64,000 nt of DNA from Pseudooceanicola pacificus (GTDB lineage Bacteria > Pseudomonadota > Alphaproteobacteria > Rhodobacterales > Rhodobacteraceae), in contig NZ_WNXQ01000013.1 in the NCBI RefSeq assembly GCF_009789075.1, positions 19,697 through 83,696 of the forward strand. Reading direction: 5' to 3'. The notes beneath the pieces were generated by a model, which was not told where the DNA came from, searched no databases, and saw only the letters and a list, made by a program, of their open reading frames with translations. Position numbers and translations under genes: made by a program. Below are positions 58,152 to 64,000 of the stretch, one piece after another (within the stretch, counting starts at the first letter, position 1; the number at the start of each line of letters is the position of its first letter).

Positions 58152-59623
58152 GTCCGCGGCTTTCGCAGGCTCAGGGTCAGGCTGATCGCCAGTGACAGCC
58201 CGATAAGCGCCACCAGCCCGATGGTGATGGGCGATCCGACAAAGATGCCATACCCGCCGCCCGAGGTCAGCAGCGCCTGGCGCAGGCTCTGTTCGAACGG
58301 CGCGCCGAGGATCAGGCCGATCAGCAGCGGCGGCAGCGGGAAGCCCGCGCGGCGGAAGAGGAACCCGAGGACCCCCGCGCCCAGCATCACCCAGACATCG
58401 AACAGGCTGTTGTTCACCGAAAACGCGCCAAAGATGGCAAGGATCGTGATCGCGGGCAGCAGGTGGCGCGGCTGGATGCGGGTGACGTGGATCGCCACGC
58501 GGAAGAACAGCAAGCCCAGGATCACCGTCGGGATCGACGACAGCAAGAGCGCTTCGAAGATGGCGTAGACCTCCAGCCCGTGGTCGCGGAACAGGAACGG
58601 CCCCGGCGCCAGCCCGTGCAGCATGAAGGCACCCAGGATCACCGCCGTGACCGCGTCGCCCGGAATGCCGAGCGCCAGCGTCGGCACCAGCGCGCCACCG
58701 GTGACCGCGTTGTTGGCGGCCTCGGGCGCGGCGACGCCCTCGGGCGCGCCCTTGCCGAATTGCGCGGCGTCGGCAGAGCGCGAGCGGGCGAGGTTGTAGC
58801 TCATGAAGGCGGGCACGGTGGAGCCGATCCCCGGCAGGATGCCGACAAAGGTGCCGATGAGTGAGGACAGCAGCAGCGTCACCCGCATCCGCCACAGCTC
58901 GACAAACCGCACGACCGAGGATTTGAGCGGCGGCACCTCTGCGTCACCCACAAGCGGTTCCCGGTCGAAGGCCTGCAGCAGCACCTCGGACATGGCGAAG
59001 AGGCCGATCAGCACGGGGATCAACTGGAACCCGTTTTCAAAGGCGAAGGAGCCGAAGGTGAAACGCGGCGTGCCGCTGATCGGGTCGAGGCCCACGATGC
59101 CCGCGCAGGCCCCCACAAGCACCATGATCAGCGCGTCGAGCCGCGATCCCCCGCCGAAGAGCACGATGACCAGCAGCGCGAAGAGCATCAGCATCGCCAT
59201 CTCCGCCGGGCCGAAATCCAGCGCGAAGCGGGCCAGCGGCTCGGCCAGCGCCATCAGCACGAGGCAGCTGAAAATATTGCCGAAGACGCTGGCATAAAGG
59301 GCAAAGCGCAGCGCCCGCCCGCCTTCGCCCCGGCGTGCCATGGCGAAGCCGTCGATGGCGGTCGCGGCCGAGGAGGGCGTGCCCGGCACGTTCAGCAGAA
59401 CCGCCGAGATCGAGCCGCCGAAGATCGCGCCCTGATAGACGCCCAAAAGCAGGATGATCGCCGGGATCGGCTCCATCGAGAAGGTGACCGGGATCAGCAG
59501 CGCAATGGCCATGGTGGGCCCGAGGCCCGGGATCGCACCGATGATGATCCCCGCGACGATCCCGACCAGCGCCGCGACCAGCACCCAGAGGTTCAACAGT
59601 TCAAGAAAGGCATCGACGAGCAC
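58148..59623 (-). CDS. TTT transporter large permease subunit TctA (operon 3)
   Basis: A 491-residue TctA with about twelve segments; GAIPGLGPTMAIALLIPVTF, GGSISAVLLNVPGTPSSAATA (in part), GILPGIGSTVPAFMSYNLA and LALGIPGDAVTAVILGAFMLHG are the conserved motifs of both halves. It overlaps the LigI-like gene downstream by 4 bp and follows tctB by 15 bp. It forms a third complete TTT system with TctB (59639) and TctC (60097). Its sequence differs enough from the copy at 50114 that this is not a recent duplication. Confidence 0.95.
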   Translation of the reverse strand: MLVDAFLELLNLWVLVAALVGIVAGIIIGAIPGLGPTMAIALLIPVTFSMEPIPAIILLLGVYQGAIFGGSISAVLLNVPGTPSSAATAIDGFAMARRGEGGRALRFALYASVFGNIFSCLVLMALAEPLARFALDFGPAEMAMLMLFALLVIVLFGGGSRLDALIMVLVGACAGIVGLDPISGTPRFTFGSFAFENGFQLIPVLIGLFAMSEVLLQAFDREPLVGDAEVPPLKSSVVRFVELWRMRVTLLLSSLIGTFVGILPGIGSTVPAFMSYNLARSRSADAAQFGKGAPEGVAAPEAANNAVTGGALVPTLALGIPGDAVTAVILGAFMLHGLAPGPFLFRDHGLEVYAIFEALLLSSIPTVILGLLFFRVAIHVTRIQPRHLLPAITILAIFGAFSVNNSLFDVWVMLGAGVLGFLFRRAGFPLPPLLIGLILGAPFEQSLRQALLTSGGGYGIFVGSPITIGLVALIGLSLAISLTLSLRKPRT

Positions 59624-59638
59624 GGATCGCAGTCCTTG

Positions 59639-60100
59639 TCAGGGCAGAGGGATGTTGAGCCCGTGCCGCCCGCCATAGGCGACAATGGCCGCGATGAAAA
59701 AGGGCAGGATCAACGCCGGGAGGCGTTTTTCGCCCAGAACCAGCGCCACGACGATCCCGGCCCCGGCGGCCCCGACGAAGAAGCCCGCCCGCGGCATCAG
59801 CCAGAGCGCAAGCGCCGTGGCGGCCGCGACGGCCAGCACCCGGCCCAGCCGCACGGGCCTGCCCAGTGGCGCATCGGCCTGGCGCAGCCCAAGGATCAGC
59901 CGCAGCGCCAGCACCGCCGCCAGCAGCCAGAGCGCCATACGGGGAAAGCTGCGCGCATCCGGCCCGCTGTCGCCAAAACCGAAAATCTCGATCTGCTGGT
60001 CCAGCACGGCAATCGCGCCAAGCGCAGCCGCCAGCATCAGGCCGGTCGTCAGCAGGCGAAAGCCGGGGCGGGCGAACCCGCCCCCCGTCCTGCTGCTCAA
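59639..60100 (-). CDS. TTT transporter small permease subunit TctB (operon 3)
   Basis: A 153-residue four-segment membrane protein (LLTTGLMLAAALGAIAVL, MALWLLAAVLALRLILGL, VLAVAAATALALWLMP, ALILPFFIAAIVAYGG). Length and layout match TctB. It overlaps the tctC stop by 4 bp, and the next gene downstream is tctA. Unlike operons 1 and 2, there is no spacer and no stem-loop between the binding-protein gene and tctB here. Identity rests on layout and neighbours because TctB sequences diverge quickly. Confidence 0.9.
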   Translation of the reverse strand: MSSRTGGGFARPGFRLLTTGLMLAAALGAIAVLDQQIEIFGFGDSGPDARSFPRMALWLLAAVLALRLILGLRQADAPLGRPVRLGRVLAVAAATALALWLMPRAGFFVGAAGAGIVVALVLGEKRLPALILPFFIAAIVAYGGRHGLNIPLP

Positions 60101-61047
60101 TTGCCGAGGTCCTTGGCGATCGCGCGGTAGGCGGTCAGGTTCTCGGCGATGGTCTTGCCCAGCTCTGCGCCCGACATGATCCGCACCGGCTGGCTGAGAT
60201 CGGTCATGAAGGTCTTGAACTCGTCCGACGAGGCGACCTGGGTGAACGCAGCTTCAAGCTTGGCGATGATCGCAGGATCGGTTCCGGCGGGCGCCATGAT
60301 GCCCACGATCGAGGGGAATTCCGCCGCCAGCCCGGCCTCTTTCAGCGTGGGCGCATCGGGGAAATCCGGGTCGTTGGTGCCGTCGAGCACACCCAGCAGG
60401 CGCAGCTGGCCATCCTGCACCAGATCGCGATAGGCCGGGACCAGCGCCGCATTCACATGCCCGCCCAGAACCGCCGCCGTCGCCTTGGACGCGCCATCGA
60501 AGGGCACGTGCTGCAGCTTGGCGCCGGTGTCCTTGGCGACCGAGGCAAAGGCCAGGTGCGCGCCGCCCATGGCGCCCGCGGTGCCATAGGTGACGACCCC
60601 GGATTTGGCGCCTTCGATCAGTGCTTCGAGCGTTGCATACGGGCTGTCCGCCGGAACCACGACCCCGTGGAACGGGCCGGAATAGTTCAGGATCGGGATG
60701 AAATCCGTCAGCGTGTCATAGCCCACGTCGCGCAGCGCGGGGGTGACGAAGGACGGGGACGAGGTTGTCGCGATCAGGGTGTAGCCATCCGGATCGGCGG
60801 CCGCGACGGCGCGCATGGCATTGGTGCCACTCGCGCCGGGCTGGTTCTCCACCACTATGGGCTGGCCCAGAACCTTTTCAGCCATGGTCGCCATCTGGCG
60901 GGCGGAAATGTCGGTGGTGCCGCCTGCCCCATAGGGCACGACGATGGTGATCGGGCGGCTCGGGTAATCCTCCTGCGCAAAGGCGGCAACAGGCGTGATC
61001 GCGATGCTGGCCAACAGGGCCAGGCTCGTACGGCGTGTGAATGTCAT
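60097..61047 (-). CDS. TTT transporter substrate-binding protein TctC (operon 3)
   Basis: A 316-residue periplasmic binding protein. The signal peptide (SLALLASIAITPVAAFAQE) is preceded by TRR, compatible with Sec or twin-arginine export. EDYPSRPITIVVPYGAGGTTD and VVYGTAGAMGGAHLAFASV-type sequence mark the Bug/TctC family. The ATG at 61047 follows GGAGGAT. It heads the third TTT operon (tctC, tctB, tctA, LigI-like). An AT-rich promoter region with an inverted repeat lies 130-175 bases upstream. Substrate probably a cyclic dicarboxylate, given the LigI-like enzyme. Confidence 0.94.
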   Translation of the reverse strand: MTFTRRTSLALLASIAITPVAAFAQEDYPSRPITIVVPYGAGGTTDISARQMATMAEKVLGQPIVVENQPGASGTNAMRAVAAADPDGYTLIATTSSPSFVTPALRDVGYDTLTDFIPILNYSGPFHGVVVPADSPYATLEALIEGAKSGVVTYGTAGAMGGAHLAFASVAKDTGAKLQHVPFDGASKATAAVLGGHVNAALVPAYRDLVQDGQLRLLGVLDGTNDPDFPDAPTLKEAGLAAEFPSIVGIMAPAGTDPAIIAKLEAAFTQVASSDEFKTFMTDLSQPVRIMSGAELGKTIAENLTAYRAIAKDLGN

Positions 61048-61176
61048 GGTATCCTCCCAAGTGTAAGAAACGTGCAGGCCGATGGCCGCAGCGGGCTGCT
61101 GAAACACGTTGGCCGTAAGCGCAACAGCGAGCGGCCAAAAATCCGGCCTCCTACCGGGTGCGCCGAACATGACATT

Positions 61177-61220
61177 TATCTTTTCTTAATTAAAACGCAA
61201 AAAATTCAAGCTAAAAGATA
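61177..61220. promoter_or_regulatory. AT-rich promoter region with inverted repeat, upstream of TTT operon 3
   Basis: TATCTTTT (61177-61184) and AAAAGATA (61213-61220) are inverted arms separated by 28 bases, inside the most AT-rich 70 bases of the window. The site is 130-173 bases upstream of the tctC start. A regulator binding the two arms, possibly with a loop, is conceivable; no regulator gene is adjacent. Confidence 0.4.
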
Positions 61221-61332
61221 GAAATTCTTCATTAATTGGCCACTGCACGCCGGGTGCCAGCCGGGTCACACATTCCGACGTCACCTTACCACCCTCAGGT
61301 GTGTGTTCTTTCAAGAGGCGGCCAGAGTGACG

Positions 61333-61348
61333 CTGCCTTGCAAGGCAG
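61333..61348. repeat. Perfect 16-bp palindrome CTGCCTTG-CAAGGCAG
   Basis: The two 8-base arms meet without a spacer and are flanked by outer arms TGAC and GTCA. It could be a protein-binding site or a remnant of mobile DNA. No gene starts nearby, so its role is unknown. Confidence 0.4.
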
Positions 61349-61728
61349 GCAGTGTCATCCGTGGCCGTCGTTTGCCCCAGGTTCTTCCAAGTTCAAACCG
61401 GGAACAAAATCTCACCGGCACAGCGCGGCTCAAGACAATCGGGTATGCGTCGGTCGTCAAGGTTGGCAATAAGGTCAAGCAACGCTCGGAAACAAGCGCG
61501 GGTGTCGAAAGCCTTGCGAAATCCGTGACCTGCGGAAAGCTGCGATCCGACTTGCCCGCAGCGAATGCCCGCACCCCGCCCTTCCGGACATCGGTATTGA
61601 CTGCACCGCCTGGCAGCTTCCGGCCCGGGGAGCAGCTCTGTTCGCGGCAGTATCGAAATTCCGGTTTCCGCCCACTGTGTCGCCTCTCTCCAGCCCGTCG
61701 ACGCAGCCCCATGATCCACCCACAACAC

Positions 61729-61761
61729 AAACGGCCTCCGAGGGTCCCCCCGAGGCCGTTT
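61729..61761. terminator. Hairpin, possible bidirectional terminator
   Basis: AAACGGCCTC (61729-61738) pairs with GAGGCCGTTT (61752-61761) over ten bases, with a 13-base loop that can pair further. The A-rich start and T-rich end would act on both strands, but T-runs are only three bases long. It lies just before the repeats of the transposon end. Confidence 0.5.
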
Positions 61762-61773
61762 CGGCATCTTCTC

Positions 61774-61790
61774 AGCCAAAATGACCTTGT
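61774..61790 (-). repeat. Transposon-end-like repeat R1 (inverted)
   Basis: Read on the minus strand: ACAAGGTCATTTTGGCT. It matches repeat R2 at 13 of 17 positions and R3 at 13 of 17, but points the opposite way. It lies outside the proposed transposon end at 61832. Confidence 0.5.
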
Positions 61791-61838
61791 GAGGCGGTTA
61801 GGTCATGTCGTGTGGCACGCCACATCAAGGCTGTGACG

Positions 61839-61855
61839 ACAAGCTAATTTTGGCC
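61839..61855 (+). repeat. Transposon-end-like repeat R2
   Basis: ACAAGCTAATTTTGGCC. It differs from R3 at only two of 17 positions. It sits 7 bases inside the proposed TGT terminus, where the outermost transposase site of Tn5053-like elements is expected. Confidence 0.6.
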
Positions 61856-61924
61856 ATCGCAAAACCGTAACCCATTGTTTTTGTTTGAATCAAACTCATC
61901 TCCAGCGGCAAAAACGGCCATTTG

Positions 61925-61941
61925 ACAAGCTAACTTTGGCT
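61925..61941 (+). repeat. Transposon-end-like repeat R3
   Basis: ACAAGCTAACTTTGGCT, direct repeat of R2 with its start 86 bases further in. Same orientation as R2, as expected for multiple transposase-binding sites within one end. Confidence 0.6.
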
Positions 61942-61972
61942 ACTGGATTTCTTGCGCTGCAGCCTTGCGGAC

Positions 61973-62004
61973 AAAAAAATCGGCCGCCCCAAGGGACGAC
62001 CGAT
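61973..62004 (-). terminator. Rho-independent terminator of tniQ
   Basis: On the minus strand ATCGGTCGTCCC and GGGGCGGCCGAT form a 12-bp stem with two G-U pairs and a two-base loop, followed by six to seven Ts. It lies 29 bases after the tniQ stop and ends transcription just before the repeats of the transposon end. Confidence 0.85.
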
Positions 62005-62032
62005 CAATCATGTTGCATGTTGTCAGGTATGT

Positions 62033-63877
62033 CTACACGCGGAAGCGCTCCGGCAGATCGCTACGTCGGAAAATCCGCACACCGATGTCCGACTTCCGCA
62101 ACATCGGCCTCGCGCCTGCCGCTTTCATCTCCGGCTTCAGGTCTTTCTCGCCCATGCCGAAGGCATCTCCGATGTGCACCTCCGTCGTGAATTCTGAGAG
62201 GAACCCATCGACATCTTCGGGCTGAAAACGATGGATGACATGGTCTCCGTCATCAGACCGGATTTCACGCGACGGCAGAAGCCGCTTCCGAACCAGTTCC
62301 CATCCAGCTGCGACGGGAACACGCAGCAGGACAAACGCTTCCGCTGGGGACAAGCCCGCCAAGATCTCGGAAACGGCCGCCTTGGTTTCAACCGGGTCCA
62401 CGTAGATCGCATTGAACCCATCTATACCGGCCACTCGCACTACATTCTGAAGGTAGCCACCCAAGATGAGATGCGCGATTTCCGCCGCAGGAGCGTTCGA
62501 CTTCATCGCCGCTTTCGCGAGATCGACCATTCCTGCAGGAACTTTTTCGACTGGGTTTGCGCACGCGCGAAGTCGGCGAAGCAGTCCCTCGACCTCCTTT
62601 GCATCAATGCCTTTCTTGTGGCGACCAGGCGAATCCGAGATCTCGTCGACGATCGGTGTCAGGATCCGCTCGGCAACGAGTTGTTGTGCGAGGGGGCGTT
62701 TGCAGCCAAGCAACTTCGGCAGCCGCGAAATCGGAACGATCCGGAGGACACTTCGCGCAATCTCGCGACCGAGGGTGGCGTCGAAAACGTGATTGCTGTC
62801 GAGGGTCGCAGTGTCCGGAATGAGTCGCTTGGCGATGAGCATGTGCCGGAGCGTGCGCGGGTCCAGGCCGCTCTCGCTGGCGAGAGTGGCGTAAGTATGA
62901 AGGCGACGCTCAGCGAGTTTCTCACCGAGCACAGGTGCGCCTGCGGGCATTTCCATGTTTTCGATTATGTAGTCACGGAGGATCCGCTTGATGTCTCCGG
63001 GCTCTTTCTTGGCTCGGGACCGCGAAAGCCACTGATACAGGCGCCCGAACACTGCCTGGGGACCAAGCTTGCCCCCCTTCCGGCTTGCGCGCGCGTGGAT
63101 GTCTGCGAGGACGCAAAGGATACCTTCGTCGCCTTGGGCGGTGATGGCGAAACCCGCGGCGCCGGCGCGATCCCAATCGTCTTCGGTGAACTTGTCGAGG
63201 TTGGGCTTCGCGCCGAACAGGACAAGTACGCCGAGCATTTCACTGGCACGCACTGCTTGCTCGAGACCTTCGCTGTCGAGCCAGGCAGGGCCCTGCTTCC
63301 CTTCCAGCCGCTCTACGACGTAGTCTTGAAGCGGGGAAGCGGAACGCGGCTGAAGCCCATCGATTAGACTCTCGAGACTGTCGCCGGTTTCAGGAACCAT
63401 GATCGCAAGCTCGTGGAAGCGGTCCCCCGAGAAACTCGCCTTGCGACGCATCAGGGGAAGACCGTGGCGTGAGCAGGTCCGAACGACAGTCAGCTGCCAA
63501 ATCCAATGGTGACGCCGCTCACCAATCCGGCCACCGGACGCCTGATCATCCGCCAGCAGGCACGCCGGACAGAATACGGTATATGGTGACGACAAGAATT
63601 CCGCCGACACGTGCTCGCCGCGCAAGTTGTAGTATCGCCGGTCCAGGCCTTGAGGGACGTTGGCGAAGAGTTGGGCCGGCGAGACGCCGGCCCAATCCGC
63701 CAGTCGATGAACGGCATCAGGTTCGCCGCGCGCAAGCTTCGGAAGCTTGATCCCTTTGTCCCCCAGAAAAAACCCGGTCCGACCGCCTGTGTGGCGGGCT
63801 GCGAGACCGGCGGCGAACCCTATCAGGGACTCGGCCGGATCATGGGCGGTGTGAGGTAAAAGCATTGCCATGGACAT
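62033..63877 (-). CDS. tniQ: TniQ-family transposition target-selection protein, large type
   Basis: About 614 residues. The start MSMAMLLPHTAHDPAESLIGF has the LP...ESL opening of the TniQ domain. A zinc finger follows: Cys103 and Cys106 (FCPACL), Cys135 and His138 (CSRHGLPL). The C-terminal 350 residues hold several predicted helix-turn-helix segments (LPKLLGCKRPLAQQLV, LLRVPVAAGWELVRKRL), as in long TnsD/TniQ proteins. TniQ binds the target site or an adaptor and recruits the TnsC/TniB ATPase. Typical Tn5053 TniQ has about 400 residues and TnsD about 500, so this is a large version. An IS3-like element begins 5 bases upstream, so the native start and promoter are uncertain. Confidence 0.88.
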   Translation of the reverse strand: MSMAMLLPHTAHDPAESLIGFAAGLAARHTGGRTGFFLGDKGIKLPKLARGEPDAVHRLADWAGVSPAQLFANVPQGLDRRYYNLRGEHVSAEFLSSPYTVFCPACLLADDQASGGRIGERRHHWIWQLTVVRTCSRHGLPLMRRKASFSGDRFHELAIMVPETGDSLESLIDGLQPRSASPLQDYVVERLEGKQGPAWLDSEGLEQAVRASEMLGVLVLFGAKPNLDKFTEDDWDRAGAAGFAITAQGDEGILCVLADIHARASRKGGKLGPQAVFGRLYQWLSRSRAKKEPGDIKRILRDYIIENMEMPAGAPVLGEKLAERRLHTYATLASESGLDPRTLRHMLIAKRLIPDTATLDSNHVFDATLGREIARSVLRIVPISRLPKLLGCKRPLAQQLVAERILTPIVDEISDSPGRHKKGIDAKEVEGLLRRLRACANPVEKVPAGMVDLAKAAMKSNAPAAEIAHLILGGYLQNVVRVAGIDGFNAIYVDPVETKAAVSEILAGLSPAEAFVLLRVPVAAGWELVRKRLLPSREIRSDDGDHVIHRFQPEDVDGFLSEFTTEVHIGDAFGMGEKDLKPEMKAAGARPMLRKSDIGVRIFRRSDLPERFRV

Positions 63878-63881
63878 CAAC

Positions 63882-64000
63882 TGAGCTACCCCCCGAAATT
63901 CGGACACTGACATAAGCTATGATTTGCAGTCTGCTGATCTTCGACGAGAAGGAGATCAGAGATGTCGAAACGGAAGCAGCATGCGCCTGAGTTCAAGGCG
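63882..64000 (+). mobile_element. Left end of an IS3-family insertion sequence, truncated by the window
   Basis: TGAGCTACCCCCCGAAATTC at 63882 resembles IS3-family terminal repeats (TGAACT followed by a C-run and GAAATTCGGACA, from memory). About 80 bases further an OrfA-type gene starts. The precise end and any target-site duplication are not certain. It has inserted directly in front of tniQ. Confidence 0.7.
63962..64000 (+). CDS. IS3-family transposase OrfA, N-terminus only
   Basis: Thirteen codons, MSKRKQHAPEFKA, up to the window edge. This is the usual start of IS3-group OrfA proteins (HTH-type, before the frameshift to OrfB). GAAGGAGAT precedes the ATG as a strong ribosome site. The gene runs away from tniQ. 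Everything beyond is outside the window. Confidence 0.78.
   Translation, partial: MSKRKQHAPEFKA

Larger units (their letters stand above)
61048..61831. other. Intergenic region between TTT operon 3 and the transposon end
   Basis: About 785 bp with no supported gene; open frames at 61303-61836 and on the other strand have no recognisable domain. It holds an AT-rich block (61170-61240) with an 8-bp inverted repeat, a perfect 16-bp palindrome (61333-61348), a hairpin (61729-61761) and one inverted transposon-end-like repeat (61774-61790). The composition change suggests old insertion or decay. Confidence 0.55.
61832..64000. mobile_element. Left part of a Tn7/Tn5053-like (TniQ-encoding) transposon, truncated by the window
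   Basis: The proposed end starts TGTGACGACAAGC at 61832, beginning with the TGT common to this transposon group. Two direct repeats follow (R2, R3), as transposase-binding sites do, and then tniQ reading towards this end. The G+C content is lower than in the flanking TTT operons. tniA/tnsB and tniB/tnsC genes should lie beyond base 64000, past an IS3-type insertion. The exact end, target duplication and completeness cannot be established here. Confidence 0.5.

Noticed and set aside
61303..61836. A 177-codon plus-strand open frame before the transposon end
   Set aside because: No domain, no ribosome site, arginine- and proline-rich end, and it runs through a hairpin and the repeats.
61774..64000. 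CRISPR-associated transposon
   Set aside because: TniQ and end repeats would fit, but no CRISPR array and no cas gene is visible in the window. The idea stays open only for DNA beyond 64000.

Overview
The window is high-GC DNA (roughly two thirds G+C by eye) with tightly packed operons. It most likely comes from a marine-type alphaproteobacterium of the Rhodobacterales/Rhodobacteraceae. The reasons are a pobA-pcaDCHGB protocatechuate operon, a mitochondrial-type NDUFS4-like complex I accessory subunit, a bacterial voltage-gated sodium channel with a TLESWSM filter, many tripartite tricarboxylate (TTT) transporters, and a dispersed-repeat-like element of the type I associate with this family (9465-9498). 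The assignment rests on gene content, not on a search.

Layout. 1-3570: end of a cyclase-family gene, an FKBP-type isomerase, then a haloacid-dehalogenase/hydrolase/threonine-dehydratase operon. 3600-9366: 4-hydroxybenzoate to beta-ketoadipate operon (pobA, pcaD, pcaC, pcaH, pcaG, an extra alpha/beta hydrolase, pcaB) behind a 35-bp operator with perfect 14-bp arms. 9812-12512: Zn alcohol dehydrogenase, an enolase-superfamily enzyme with an apparently substituted metal ligand, and an ArsR regulator whose two cysteines have the spacing of persulfide sensors. 12637-15779: complex I subunit, uvrB, tRNA-Arg(TCT). 16148-22866: an AraC remnant, then a five-gene envelope-type cassette (CPBP protease, LprI-like protein, SH3b protein, two tandem S33 hydrolases). 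23130-24793: a membrane LytTR regulator divergent from two small membrane proteins.

24878-37574 is a tricarboxylate-utilisation region: tcuBA with a GntR regulator, an AbrB-type membrane protein, a 2-hydroxyacid dehydrogenase, a universal stress protein, a PrpF/GalD-type isomerase, a fused TctA-TctB permease, TctC, and the divergent TctDE two-component system. 38052-42186 holds the sodium channel, a MATE exporter and a CPA2 cation/proton antiporter. 42699-45561 looks like accessory DNA with visibly lower G+C: an alpha/beta hydrolase divergent from an ArsR regulator across a palindromic operator, a decayed acetyltransferase, and a class C serine hydrolase.

45823-61047 is a second catabolic region. 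A LysR regulator faces an operon of hydroxyacid dehydrogenase, RraA-type aldolase, TctC-TctB-TctA, amidohydrolase, a second TctC, TRAP DctP-Q-M and an SMP-30 lactonase. This converges on a third TTT operon with a LigI-like lactonase. Stable stem-loops follow most of the substrate-binding-protein genes. 61774-64000 is mobile DNA: short repeats resembling transposase-binding sites, a large tniQ gene, and an IS3-family element inserted at the tniQ start, so the window appears to end inside a Tn7/Tn5053-like transposon. This is the most promising place for an undescribed system, but its core transposase genes lie outside the window.
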